Of a stretch of DNA of 28,858 bases, positions 8,245 through 15,890 are shown piece after piece. A program made the translations under genes and the position numbers. The stretch lies in assembly GCA_938036625.1 (NCBI GenBank), contig CALHQH010000041.1, positions 1 to 28,858 of the forward strand, in the 5' to 3' direction. The stretch comes from an uncultured Candidatus Saccharibacteria bacterium. GTDB taxonomy: Bacteria > Patescibacteriota > Saccharimonadia > Saccharimonadales > Saccharimonadaceae. The notes below the pieces were generated by a model, which had not been told where the DNA came from, did no database searches, and saw only the letters and a program-made list of their open reading frames with translations. The number at the start of each line of letters is the position of its first letter. Position 1 is the first letter of the stretch.

Positions 8245-8357
8245 GCACAATACACGCACCAAACCGAAAATGTTCCGGCCAGATTGTATGCCGGAGCTCT
8301 ACCGCTTAGCTGGTTGCTGGCCTCCAGATATTTTCTTGTTCGGTGTGTGTATTGTGC
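8245..8357 (+). repeat. Structured repeat element, copy 2
   Basis: The second copy of the element at 1629-1744. Shared core blocks are ACCGAAAATGTTCCGGCCAG and CTGGCCTCCAGATATTTTC then TTGTTCGGT. GGCCAG (8277-8282) and CTGGCC (8317-8322) can pair around 34 bases, and GGAGCT..CCGCT is conserved inside that loop. The outer arms GCACAATACAC (8245) and GTGTATTGTGC (ending 8357) pair, and their sequence differs from copy 1. The rest of the 8083-8626 gap holds the terminator at 8102, a small inverted repeat CCAGCA/TGCTGG at 8429-8454, and the promoter at 8564; no gene is seen in it. Confidence 0.7.
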
Positions 8358-8563
8358 TCGGGCTGTTCGTGAAACTTTAGCACTTGGATTTCGCGTACAC
8401 AATAGGATATAGACGGGAAAAATTTAAGCCAGCAGATACGTCGTGCTATGCTGGTGATGCCACTCTCAGCCAGAATATATCCATACTTCGCACCCTCGTA
8501 TCATATCTCTACCTCTGTAATTACGCGCACAAATGTACTATGTTCCAAAATTAGACAAAATGG

Positions 8564-8592
8564 TTGTATAACTTTGGCAAGTACGCTACAAT
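8564..8592 (+). promoter_or_regulatory. Promoter of the XRE-Panacea operon
   Basis: TTGTAT (8564-8569) and TACAAT (8587-8592) with a 17-base spacer. The leader contains AGGAAGGA upstream of ATG 8627. The XRE protein could autoregulate here, but I see no obvious operator repeat. Confidence 0.6.
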
Positions 8593-8626
8593 GGAGGCAT
8601 GATGCAACAGGAAGGACCAAATCGCA

Positions 8627-9484
8627 ATGAGTTTTGAGGCAAGTATTAGGCAACTGCGTGGCAATGCGGGGCTTTCGCAGCAGGCGGTGGCCGATGCAGT
8701 TGGGATTGCCCGCGCGACGTATATTAAGCTAGAGAATGGTGGCCGCGAGCCAAAGCTTGGCGAGCTGACGAAGATTAGCCAATACTACGAAGTTGGTGTG
8801 CAGGAATTGATTAGCGGCATTGCCATGACGGACACTGTTGCACAGCAAGCTCAGCACAGTCCGTGGCGGGTGGCGGACGATGCAGCACTATATGTGGGCG
8901 ATACACCAGCCGAATACCGCCACGATGATGCGCAGGGTGCCCAGCCTGCGGCTGCTCAGTCGCGCGATGCTATCCCGCGGCTCCACACGACCAAACTGCG
9001 CCAGGTGCTGCTCTATACACTGGGCAAGATTGGTGCGCGGCCCAATGTGGGCGAGGCGGTGCTGCATCGGCTGCTGTACTTCATCGATTTTGATTATTAC
9101 GAGCGCACAGGCAAGAGCATTACTGGCCTGGCGTATCTGCACGAGACCTATGGGCCCGCGCCGGCTGCAGACTTGCAAGTCTTGGTCGATGAGATGCGGG
9201 CTAGCGACGAGCTGGATGTCATCGAGACGAAGCACTTTAGCCACAAGCAGCGCAAGTTCCTGCCACTCAAGAACGCCGAGCTGAGCGAGCTCAGTGCCAA
9301 CGAGATCAAGCACATCGATGCCGAGCTAGAGCGCCTCGGGAGCAAGAGCGCTGCCGAGCTGAGCAACCTTGCCTACAAAGATGCGCCATGGGTGATTGCG
9401 AAATATGGACAGACGATTGATTACCGCGACACGTTTTATCGGACGGACGTTACCTCTGTAATCGAGTCAGATGATGATCTATAA
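8627..9484 (+). CDS. XRE helix-turn-helix protein with Panacea (SocA-like/DUF4065) domain, probable antitoxin
   Basis: A 285-residue protein with two domains. Residues about 5-62 are an XRE helix-turn-helix (LRGNAGLSQQAVADAVGIARATYIKLE split over helices 2-3). A linker rich in Ala, Gln and Asp follows. Residues about 122-260 match the Panacea/DUF4065 pattern: LLYTLGKIG..PNVGEAVLHRLLYFIDFDYYER, then YGPAPAAD and NLAYKDAPW. Panacea proteins are known antitoxins that neutralise very different toxins, usually encoded next to them. The stop overlaps the next gene by 14 bases, as in toxin-antitoxin pairs. DNA binding and operon autoregulation are inferred from the HTH. Confidence 0.85.
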   Translation: MSFEASIRQLRGNAGLSQQAVADAVGIARATYIKLENGGREPKLGELTKISQYYEVGVQELISGIAMTDTVAQQAQHSPWRVADDAALYVGDTPAEYRHDDAQGAQPAAAQSRDAIPRLHTTKLRQVLLYTLGKIGARPNVGEAVLHRLLYFIDFDYYERTGKSITGLAYLHETYGPAPAADLQVLVDEMRASDELDVIETKHFSHKQRKFLPLKNAELSELSANEIKHIDAELERLGSKSAAELSNLAYKDAPWVIAKYGQTIDYRDTFYRTDVTSVIESDDDL

Positions 9485-9896
9485 GCAGGCAACAGAATTT
9501 TCAAGTGATCTCCAAGCGCTGGCACAGCGCATCCCCACACTGCCAGCCGATATCGAGCGCGTTAAGCCGCGGCTGGTGCGTATCTTTGCTGAGCCAAGCG
9601 AGACGATGGTGGCGGATTTTCGCCAGCAGCTCTTTGCGTGCGGCAAGGCGGCCATTATACAGCAAACTGCTCAGTGTACAGTAGTGCAGCTCTGCCTCGA
9701 TACCGACACAGCAGCCTATCGGCGGGCGGTGTGGCTGGTGTTTGCGGTAGTGCGAGCATTGCCTCGTGATGTGGCGTCGCGGGCTGCTCGAGCTGCTAGC
9801 ACGATTATCCTTATCGAAGTCTATGCTACCCCTGATAAAGCGCATGGGGATGAGCGGCGTATCAAGCGAATCATAAGCAAATTGGAGGAAGCATAA
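9471..9896 (+). CDS. Probable toxin of the Panacea pair (RelE/ParE-like?)
   Basis: A 141-residue protein whose start lies within the end of the Panacea antitoxin gene. The C-terminal segment IILIEVYATPDKAHGDERRIKRI resembles the last strand and helix of RelE/ParE-type folds, where an I-E-V/I-Y..DK..ERI pattern is common. The first 100 residues are less clear but contain a strand-helix mix and no membrane segment. No catalytic residues can be assigned with confidence. Gene order (antitoxin first) and the 14-base overlap support a toxin role. It could instead be an accessory protein with no toxicity. Confidence 0.6.
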   Translation: MMIYKQATEFSSDLQALAQRIPTLPADIERVKPRLVRIFAEPSETMVADFRQQLFACGKAAIIQQTAQCTVVQLCLDTDTAAYRRAVWLVFAVVRALPRDVASRAARAASTIILIEVYATPDKAHGDERRIKRIISKLEEA

Positions 9897-9973
9897 TGTA
9901 GAGCAACAGGGTACTCACACTGGTCGAAAATAAGCTGCGTAGAAGAGAAGAGAGCCACGCATGGCTGATGGGG

Positions 9974-10002
9974 TTGACAAACAAGACGCAATTTGCTAGA
10001 GT
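9974..10002 (+). promoter_or_regulatory. Orphan consensus promoter
   Basis: TTGACA (9974-9979) and TAGAGT (9997-10002) have the ideal 17-base spacing. No plus-strand gene follows before the convergent gene at 10313, so it probably drives a noncoding transcript. Confidence 0.6.
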
Positions 10003-10008
10003 AGTGTC

Positions 10009-10168
10009 CTTGGGTCTGGGGTATAGACAATGCTACTCTTATCCGGTTTGCTGTCTTGTGACTGTGTGATACCACTGTTTTTTGCGCTCCGCTTTCTACC
10101 GCTTATGCTTCCTCCGACCAAATACTCGCTCTAGGCTCCCAATATTAGAGCGAGTATTTGGGCTGAGG
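10009..10168 (+). ncRNA. Candidate small RNA
   Basis: The predicted transcript from the promoter at 9974 would start near 10009 and run through a short hairpin (GTCT/AGAC near 10014-10028) to a very stable one. That hairpin has CCAAATACTCGCTCTA (10118-10133) paired perfectly with TAGAGCGAGTATTTGG (10146-10161), with a further broken stem out to 10111 and 10168. There is no T tract after it. It matches no RNA family that I recognise. Length and ends are inference. The remaining 10169-10284 shows nothing else. Confidence 0.35.
10118..10161. repeat. 16-bp perfect inverted repeat
   Basis: Two perfect 16-base arms with a 12-base loop; adding CCTC (10111-10114) and GAGG (10165-10168) extends the stem with two mismatches. 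This is the strongest palindromic structure between 9.9 and 10.3 kb. Confidence 0.9.
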
Positions 10169-10284
10169 CATCCATACCTCTCGAGAGGCGAGAGGCGCTC
10201 CATCGATGTGGTGCGCGGCGTAGCTACAAACAAAGCACCCGTCACAAACTATTCATAACAGTGTAGCACATTTGTTGCATTTTT

Positions 10285-10316
10285 TGGCAAAAATGGTAGC
10301 AATTATTAGTTGCTAC
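10285..10316 (-). terminator. Terminator of the Pro/Gln-rich membrane protein gene
   Basis: On the minus strand GTAGCAA and TTGCTAC (10316-10310 and 10302-10296) form a 7-bp hairpin that includes the stop codon, followed by CATTTTT. A second A/T-only palindrome (CATTTTT/AAAAATG) lies at 10278-10295. Confidence 0.5.
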
Positions 10317-10933
10317 TGGTATCCACCACGCCTGCGAGCTTGCAAAAATAGCACAAGGCTGACGATAAAGGCAATAGCATATACGGTAATAAAGAAGGCG
10401 TAGAGGCATAACGCGATGATTGCCTCATGAGAAGGAACATTCCAGAGGTTTGGTGCTACTATATGAGTCTGGTTATTAAAGCTTTCTCCGAGTAGTCCGA
10501 TTGTGGCGTGAGTAATTATCTCAAATAGGATAACAATGAGCATGCCGCCAGTAACGAATAGGCCCTGCGACATACTGCTATCGCCCTCTGTTTGTTCTGG
10601 TGCAACAATGAGCAGGATTGGCAGTATACCAAAGTTGGCATACACAACATAGCTGTATGCCGCGCCGAGAATACCAAAAATGGCGGCAATGACGATATAC
10701 AATACCAACAGCGCAAAGAGCAATCCGGCAGCCACCCAGCGTATAACCATACCAAATGATGAGCCAGTGCGCGGCATGGCTGTGGGTGAGTAAGCTGGCG
10801 CGCTTTGTGATGGCTGTGGTGGGTATTGTGAGTATTGTCCGTGTGGCTGTTGTGGTTGTTGCTGGGGATATGGTTGCTGGGTGTATGGCTGAGGCTGCTG
10901 AGGTTGTTGTGGGTATAGTGAGGAAGGTGTCAT
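10313..10933 (-). CDS. Pro/Gln/Tyr-rich membrane protein
   Basis: A 206-residue protein of unknown function. Residues 1-55 are low-complexity and rich in Pro, Gln and Tyr (repeated PQQP, YPQQ), probably a disordered cytoplasmic tail. Then come about four membrane segments: roughly residues 61-83 and 85-111 around WVAAGLLFALLVLYIVIAA, a third around GLFVTGGMLIVILFEII, and a last one near the C terminus (ALCLYAFFITVYAIAFIVS), which ends in positive RRR residues. Such tails are common on small CPR and actinobacterial membrane proteins of unassigned role. The start at 10933 is chosen because of the promoter 9 bases upstream; the longer frame to 10987 would begin before that promoter. Confidence 0.75.
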   Translation of the reverse strand: MTPSSLYPQQPQQPQPYTQQPYPQQQPQQPHGQYSQYPPQPSQSAPAYSPTAMPRTGSSFGMVIRWVAAGLLFALLVLYIVIAAIFGILGAAYSYVVYANFGILPILLIVAPEQTEGDSSMSQGLFVTGGMLIVILFEIITHATIGLLGESFNNQTHIVAPNLWNVPSHEAIIALCLYAFFITVYAIAFIVSLVLFLQARRRGGYQ

Positions 10934-10942
10934 AGTAGATTG

Positions 10943-10972
10943 ATTATAATACAGAGATGAGCTATGCGCCAA
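10943..10972 (-). promoter_or_regulatory. Promoter of the Pro/Gln-rich membrane protein
   Basis: On the minus strand TTGGCG (10972-10967) and TATAAT (10948-10943) are 18 bases apart. The ATG begins 9 bases after the -10 box, leaving at most a 2-4 base leader and no room for a Shine-Dalgarno sequence. Confidence 0.6.
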
Positions 10973-11162
10973 GCAAAAATAGCCCAATAGCTCAGCCCTA
11001 GAGCCTCACTGTTGCTCATACCTCTCTGCGCGACGGTGCAATTATGCTGAGCTGCACGAGTTTCGGAGTTGTGCTAGCACTAGAGTGGTGAGGGGTATGG
11101 CGTGTTTGAGGGCTGGTTTTGTGGGCGACACAGCAATTTGCACAACTTTGCGCGCGATAGAA

Positions 11163-11190
11163 TTGCAAAAATTGTCGCATCTGCTATAAT
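11163..11190 (+). promoter_or_regulatory. Promoter of rpsU
   Basis: TTGCAA (11163-11168) and TATAAT (11185-11190) are separated by 16 bases. The ATG begins 10 bases after the -10 box. GAGGAG lies between them but would be mostly upstream of the expected transcript start. Confidence 0.6.
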
Positions 11191-11200
11191 GAGGAGCGAT

Positions 11201-11416
11201 ATGGTACAAGTAACACGAAAAGACGAGCGCGAGGCGAATGAGAACATCATCCGTCGGTTTAACAGCCGGGTGTTGAAGAGCGGTGTGCTAGCAAAGGCAC
11301 GGGCATCGATGCGGTTTGCCAAGCCGATCAGCAAGACCGATCGCCGCAAGAAGGCGATTACCCGTCGTCAGCGCAAGGCTGACAAGATGGCCAAAGTTCG
11401 CCTGGGGATCCGCTAG
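11201..11416 (+). CDS. rpsU: Small ribosomal subunit protein bS21
   Basis: A 71-residue, strongly basic protein. bS21 binds the 30S platform near the anti-Shine-Dalgarno end of 16S rRNA. The N-terminal part has the family pattern NIIRRFNSRVLKSGVL, and the C-terminal half is Arg/Lys-rich (TDRRKKAITRRQRK). ATG 11201 is chosen over in-frame starts at 11102 and 11189, because the family begins at V-x-V-x-R and the promoter ends at 11190. It is followed with no gap by yqeY, an arrangement seen in many bacteria. Confidence 0.9.
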   Translation: MVQVTRKDEREANENIIRRFNSRVLKSGVLAKARASMRFAKPISKTDRRKKAITRRQRKADKMAKVRLGIR

Positions 11417-11875
11417 GTGACGACGCTCAAGCAGCGTATCAAAGACGAAATGAAAGCCGCTTTGCTTAGCGGCGATCGTTTTGTTGGTGACACCTTGCGC
11501 AACCTTGGTGCTGCCATCCTTGATGAGGAGGTGAAGCAGGGCGTGCGCGAGGCTGGCCTGGACGATGCTGCCGTGGAGCAGGTGATCGTCCGCGAGGTGA
11601 AGAAGCGGCGCGATGCCGCGGCAATCTACCGCACCAATGGTCGCCCTGAACTTGCTGAGCCCGAGGAGCGCGAGATGGCGGTGCTCCAGCACTACTTGCC
11701 GCAGCCACTGAGTGATGAGGAATTACAAGCCGTGGTGACCCAGACGATTGCCGAGCTTGGGGCAGATAATCCGCGGATGACGGGTCAGGTGATTGGCGCT
11801 GTCAAGGCCAAAGTGGGTAACCGAGCTGACGGTGGGGCGATTGCCCAGCTGGTGCAGCGTACCCTTGCCCCGTAA
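11417..11875 (+). CDS. yqeY: YqeY-family GatB-like domain protein
   Basis: A 152-residue protein of the YqeY family, which corresponds to the tRNA-interacting tail domain of GatB. Its role is unproven; an effect on tRNA-dependent amidation is suspected. Diagnostic features are the N-terminal LKQRIKDEMKAAL, the RNLGAAILDEEV helix, the long VIVREVKKRRDAAAIY helix, the EREMAVLQHYLPQPLSDEE centre and the terminal DGGAIAQLVQR. The start is GTG 11417, immediately after the rpsU stop, so it is translationally coupled. Confidence 0.9.
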   Translation: MTTLKQRIKDEMKAALLSGDRFVGDTLRNLGAAILDEEVKQGVREAGLDDAAVEQVIVREVKKRRDAAAIYRTNGRPELAEPEEREMAVLQHYLPQPLSDEELQAVVTQTIAELGADNPRMTGQVIGAVKAKVGNRADGGAIAQLVQRTLAP

Positions 11876-11941
11876 TTTTATGACACGAGCAATAATTTTT
11901 CTTAATAATAACGATAACCACATAATAACAAGGAGGCACAG

Positions 11942-12493
11942 ATGATTCTTTTGTTTGGCCCAACTGGTGCCGGTAAGAGTATGCAAGGGCAGATGCTGGC
12001 AGTACGCCGGGGGTGGAAGTGGCTCTCGACGGGTGAGATGCTGCGCCAGAGCACCGACCCGGCAGTGATTGCTACGCTCAAGGCTGGTGAGCTCGTGAGT
12101 GATAAGCTTACCTACCAGGTCTTTGATCATGCGGTGCAAGAGGCGTATCGCAAGCATTACCAAAACATTATTGTTGATGGATTCCCACGCACCAAAGAGC
12201 AAGCCGCGTGGCTTGATGACCATCTCGCGCGTACTGGTGATAACATTGACCTCGTCGTGGTGCTGGAAGTGCCTGAGCAGGAAATCATGCGCCGCTTAGC
12301 CAAGCGAGGCCGGATGGAGGATACACCCGAGACGATTGCGCGCCGCATGGCTATCTACCGCCAAAAGATGTACCCAGTGCTTGGCATCTTTGCTGAGGCT
12401 GGGGTGAAGATCATTCACCTCGATGGGACTGGCACCGCGGGCGAAGTGCACGACCGGATTTATGACGAGGTAATGCACGCATGGCCCAACTAA
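11942..12493 (+). CDS. adk: Adenylate kinase, short-LID type
   Basis: A nucleoside monophosphate kinase that interconverts ATP, AMP and ADP. The 183-residue protein has the P-loop GPTGAGKS (6-13), the DGFPRT motif (79-84), and RGRMEDTPETIARRM where the LID normally sits. The usual zinc or long LID insert (about 30 residues in E. coli Adk) is missing, so this is a short form like UMP/CMP or type-1 adenylate kinases. Substrate preference for AMP is inferred from context with map. AAGGAGG is ideally placed before ATG 11942. The stop overlaps the map start by 13 bases. Confidence 0.88.
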   Translation: MILLFGPTGAGKSMQGQMLAVRRGWKWLSTGEMLRQSTDPAVIATLKAGELVSDKLTYQVFDHAVQEAYRKHYQNIIVDGFPRTKEQAAWLDDHLARTGDNIDLVVVLEVPEQEIMRRLAKRGRMEDTPETIARRMAIYRQKMYPVLGIFAEAGVKIIHLDGTGTAGEVHDRIYDEVMHAWPN

Positions 12494-13251
12494 TTACTGG
12501 TGTCAAGACGCCCGAGCGGCTCGAGGCAATGCGCGAGGGGGGTAAGCGCCTGGCACAGATCTTTGCTGATATCCGTCAATTTGTCCATGCCGGGGTAAGT
12601 GAGAAGCAGATCGATGCCTTTACGGCAGAACGGATTGCTGCCTACAGTGCTGAGCCAACCTACAAAACCCCAGAGGTGAACTTCCCTGGGGTGATTTGTA
12701 TTAGCACCAACGAAGCGATCGTCCATGGCGTACCAAGCGATTATATCTTACAGCGGGGCGATGTCGTTAGTTTCGATCTCGTCATTACCTACCGCGGGAT
12801 GAAGACAGATAGCGCCTTTACTATGGTGGTGGATGACGCACCCACTGGGGCTATTAAGCACCTACTCCACACTACCGAGCGCAGTCTCTATGCTGGCATT
12901 GACGCGATCAAAGGGCCAGTCCGGACGGGCGACATTGGTGCAGCGGTGGAAGCTGTGCTGCAAAAGGGTCGCCTTGGGATTATTCGCGAGCTGGTGGGAC
13001 ACGGTGTGGGTCTCGAGATGCACATGCCGCCCGATGTGCCCAACTATGGCCGCAAAGGCACGGGCCCGCTGCTCCAGCCTGGCGACACCATTGCCATCGA
13101 GCCGATGGCTACCCTGGGTGGCGGCGCTATCTACAGCGACACCGCTGGCGACGGCTGGACGATCTATAGCCGCGACGGCAGCCTAGCTGCTCACTTCGAG
13201 CACACCGTCCTCATCACTGAGACAGGAGCGGAGATTATGACGAAGCTGTAA
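12481..13251 (+). CDS. map: Methionine aminopeptidase, type I
   Basis: Removes the initiator Met from nascent proteins after deformylation. The 256-residue protein has all five metal ligands: D99 (VSFDLV), D110 (KTDSAF), H174 (GHGVG), E207 (IEPM) and E240 (FEHTVL), plus the conserved H82 (IVHGVP). The usual fourth residue before D99 is Phe where most have Asp-x-Asp. It is type I by length and by the lack of an insert. It starts within the end of adk. A terminator follows at 13307. The adk-map order is shared with many bacterial ribosomal protein operons. Confidence 0.95.
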   Translation: MAQLITGVKTPERLEAMREGGKRLAQIFADIRQFVHAGVSEKQIDAFTAERIAAYSAEPTYKTPEVNFPGVICISTNEAIVHGVPSDYILQRGDVVSFDLVITYRGMKTDSAFTMVVDDAPTGAIKHLLHTTERSLYAGIDAIKGPVRTGDIGAAVEAVLQKGRLGIIRELVGHGVGLEMHMPPDVPNYGRKGTGPLLQPGDTIAIEPMATLGGGAIYSDTAGDGWTIYSRDGSLAAHFEHTVLITETGAEIMTKL

Positions 13252-13306
13252 TGCCTCGCCCTGGAGGGGTAGCTACCCTTGCTGCCACCATTGCTGCAGC
13301 ATACCC

Positions 13307-13345
13307 AAAACTCGCCAAGATACCAAATGGCGAGTTTTATAATTT
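13307..13345 (+). terminator. Intrinsic terminator after map
   Basis: AAAACTCGCCA (13307-13317) pairs perfectly with TGGCGAGTTTT (13328-13338) and ends in a T-rich stretch. It separates the rpsU-yqeY-adk-map unit from ftsA. A 12-base palindrome GGGTAGCTACCC lies upstream near 13266. Confidence 0.85.
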
Positions 13346-13361
13346 CGTTTTTCCGCCTATA

Positions 13362-13391
13362 TTGTACAAGACACAGCATAACCTGTATAAT
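13362..13391 (+). promoter_or_regulatory. Promoter of ftsA, leaderless spacing
   Basis: TTGTAC (13362-13367) and TATAAT (13386-13391) are 18 bases apart. ATG 13398 follows the -10 box by 6 bases, so the mRNA would begin at the start codon. Confidence 0.65.
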
Positions 13392-13397
13392 GGTACT

Positions 13398-14636
13398 ATG
13401 CATGAAAATTCTCAATACGCAGTAGGAATAGATGTCGGGACGACGACGATTCGATGCGTGGTGGGGCATATGAATCCAGAGACAGGCACGCCGACGATTG
13501 TGGGCGTAGGGCAGGCACCGAACAGTGGTATGCGCAAAGGTATGGTGGTTAATCTCAGTGGCCCGGCCCGCACGATCGACGAAGCGCTGGGTGAGGCCGA
13601 GCGGATGAGTGGCTACGAAGTCAACAGCGCAACAGTGAGCGTCAATGGTGCGCACATTACCAGCACTCGTGCCACTGGGATGATTGCCGTGGGCACGATC
13701 GATCATGAAATTAATAATGATGATGTGGCACGCATCGAAGAAGTTGCCACAACAGGCAAAATACAGGCCAACCGTGAGATCCTCGAGGTCGTGCCGCATA
13801 GCTATACACTTGATGGCCAAGCGGGGATCAAAGACCCGCTGGGTATGACGGGCACGCGGCTGGAGATTGATGCCAATGTCGTCTCGGCTTTAGCGCCCTA
13901 TGTGGCGAATTTGCAAAAAGCGGTGGAGATGGCGACTGTCCACCCTCACGCCATTACACCAGCAGTGCTGGGGGCGGCTAAGGCAGTGCTGAATGAGCGA
14001 CAGATCGAGAGCGGTGTGGCAGTGGTCGACCTTGGTGGAGCAACGACCAGTGTGGCAGTCTTCGAAGAGGGGGACTTGCAGTACGTTGGCGTCATCCCAA
14101 TGGGTAGTGTGAATGTCACGAACGACCTCGCTATTGGCCTCAAGACCGACCCTGATGTTGCAGAATTGGTCAAGGTCAAGCATGCTGCGGCTGGCATCAA
14201 GGCAAGCGACGCAGTGGCTAAGGTGCGGCGCGATAAGGAGTCGTACGAGTTTGCGACGGAGGAGATTGATGAGATTGTTGATGCCCGGCTGGAGGAGATT
14301 TTCGAGGCAGTACAGAAGGAACTCAAGAAGGCAGGTCGCGCTGGCAAGCTGCCCAGTGGTGTTGTGCTGACTGGTGGCATGGCTCAGATGCGTGGCATGG
14401 CGAGCTATGCTAGGGAACAGCTGGGAGTAGCCGCTCGGGTGGGCCGGCCAACTGGCTTTACGAGCGGGGTGGCCGACCAGATAGAAAAGCCGCAGTTCGC
14501 CACCGCAGTCGGCCTGATGCTCGCCGATAGCGAAGGTGATCAGCAGCCTGCCCAGGCTTATACCAACAGTGGTACGGCGCATGCTAAAGGTGCACTAAGC
14601 TGGCTGCGTCGGCTGCTGGGAGGGCTCAAGGCCTAG
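13398..14636 (+). CDS. ftsA: Cell division protein FtsA
   Basis: An actin-like ATPase that tethers FtsZ to the membrane. The 412-residue protein has the phosphate-1 motif VGIDVGTTTIRCVV, the SHS2 (1C) domain with NSATVSVNGAHI, phosphate-2 VVDLGGATTSVAVF, the adenosine motif GVVLTGGMAQMRG, and a C-terminal amphipathic helix (ALSWLRRLLGGLK) for membrane binding. Length is normal. ATG 13398 is chosen because the family begins about ten residues before the VGIDVG strand and the promoter ends at 13391; the open frame reaches back to 13251 but crosses the map terminator. ftsZ follows after 72 bases. Confidence 0.95.
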   Translation: MHENSQYAVGIDVGTTTIRCVVGHMNPETGTPTIVGVGQAPNSGMRKGMVVNLSGPARTIDEALGEAERMSGYEVNSATVSVNGAHITSTRATGMIAVGTIDHEINNDDVARIEEVATTGKIQANREILEVVPHSYTLDGQAGIKDPLGMTGTRLEIDANVVSALAPYVANLQKAVEMATVHPHAITPAVLGAAKAVLNERQIESGVAVVDLGGATTSVAVFEEGDLQYVGVIPMGSVNVTNDLAIGLKTDPDVAELVKVKHAAAGIKASDAVAKVRRDKESYEFATEEIDEIVDARLEEIFEAVQKELKKAGRAGKLPSGVVLTGGMAQMRGMASYAREQLGVAARVGRPTGFTSGVADQIEKPQFATAVGLMLADSEGDQQPAQAYTNSGTAHAKGALSWLRRLLGGLKA

Positions 14637-14708
14637 AATCAGACCGATGAGGATGATATACTAAATGGTAATGGTAAAGTTGATAGTTGCACAAGGGGAG
14701 AAACGTGA

Positions 14709-15890
14709 ATGCCGGAAGTAAAACCAAGCGAGATCCAAACCTTTGCTAGTATCAAAGTCGTTGGCGTTGGAGGCGCTGGTGGGTCTGCCGTTAATCGAAT
14801 GAAAGACGCTGGCCTGGCTGGTGTGCAGTTCATTGCAATGAACACCGATGCGCAGGCGCTGCATAATTCGCAAGCTGATATTAAGATTCATCTTGGGCAC
14901 AACACCACCAATGGTCTTGGTGCTGGTGCTGACCCCAGTGTGGGTGAGGCTGCGGCCCGCGAGTCGCTCGACGAGATCCGTCAGGCGCTCGAGGGGGCAG
15001 ATATGATCTTCGTGACGATTGGTGCTGGTGGTGGCACCGGCTCGGGGGCTGGCCACGTGGTAGCAGAAGTGGCGCGTGATCTTGGCATCCTCTGTGTGGG
15101 CGTGGCCACCAAGCCCTTTACCTTTGAGGGCGAGAAGCGGCGCATCAATGCCGAGTGGGCTATCAAGCAGTTAGGACGGCAAGTCGACACACTCATTACT
15201 ATCCCCAACGATCGTTTACTTGACACGATTGACCGCCGGACGCCACTACTTGAGACCTTCAAGATTGCCGATGATGTGCTACGCCAGGGTGTGCAGGGGA
15301 TATCGGAGCTGATTACTGAGCATGGATTGATTAACCTCGACTTTGCTGACGTTAAGGCAATTATGAGCAGTGCCGGTAGTGCACTGATGGGGATTGGCCG
15401 GGCAAGTGGCGAAGACAGAGCGCAGATGGCCGCCCAGCAGGCGATTGACTCACCACTGATTGAGGTGTCGATCAACGGTGCCAAGGGTGTGCTCTTCAAT
15501 GTGACGGGTGGCTACGATATGAGTATGGCCGAGATTCAAGAAGCAGCTGAGATTATCACCGGTGCGGTGTCGTCCGATGCCAACATTATCTTTGGTGCGA
15601 CGCTCAAGCCCGAGCTGGAGGATGAGCTGATTATTACCGTCATTGCAACTGGCTTTGATAGTGATTCGTTCTTTGATGACGACGAGCCAAGCGATGCCGA
15701 AGATGACGAAGAAGCAGCTGAGACGGTTGACGAAGCAGTCGATAGTGTCGATATGGCCATCGACCCCGAGGCGGCTGCTCACTTTGCCCAGGAGAATGAG
15801 ACGAATATTTGGGATCAATCGATGGATGACGACGAGGATGATACCCCGGCCTTCTTGCGCCGACGCCGCAAAAAGGAGGCGGACGCGTGA
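14709..15890 (+). CDS. ftsZ: Cell division protein FtsZ
   Basis: Tubulin-like GTPase forming the division ring. The 393-residue protein has GVGGAGGSAVNRM (19-31), the tubulin signature GAGGGTGSGAG (106-116), and the T7 synergy loop with NLDFADVKAIM that completes the neighbour's active site. An acidic linker rich in Asp and Glu (about 310-375) leads to the C-terminal peptide DTPAFLRRRRKK, which is the usual FtsA-binding tail. AGGGGAG precedes ATG 14709; a weak TATACT at 14657 may add a second promoter besides read-through from ftsA. The stop TGA overlaps the nrdR GTG. Confidence 0.97.
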   Translation: MPEVKPSEIQTFASIKVVGVGGAGGSAVNRMKDAGLAGVQFIAMNTDAQALHNSQADIKIHLGHNTTNGLGAGADPSVGEAAARESLDEIRQALEGADMIFVTIGAGGGTGSGAGHVVAEVARDLGILCVGVATKPFTFEGEKRRINAEWAIKQLGRQVDTLITIPNDRLLDTIDRRTPLLETFKIADDVLRQGVQGISELITEHGLINLDFADVKAIMSSAGSALMGIGRASGEDRAQMAAQQAIDSPLIEVSINGAKGVLFNVTGGYDMSMAEIQEAAEIITGAVSSDANIIFGATLKPELEDELIITVIATGFDSDSFFDDDEPSDAEDDEEAAETVDEAVDSVDMAIDPEAAAHFAQENETNIWDQSMDDDEDDTPAFLRRRRKKEADA

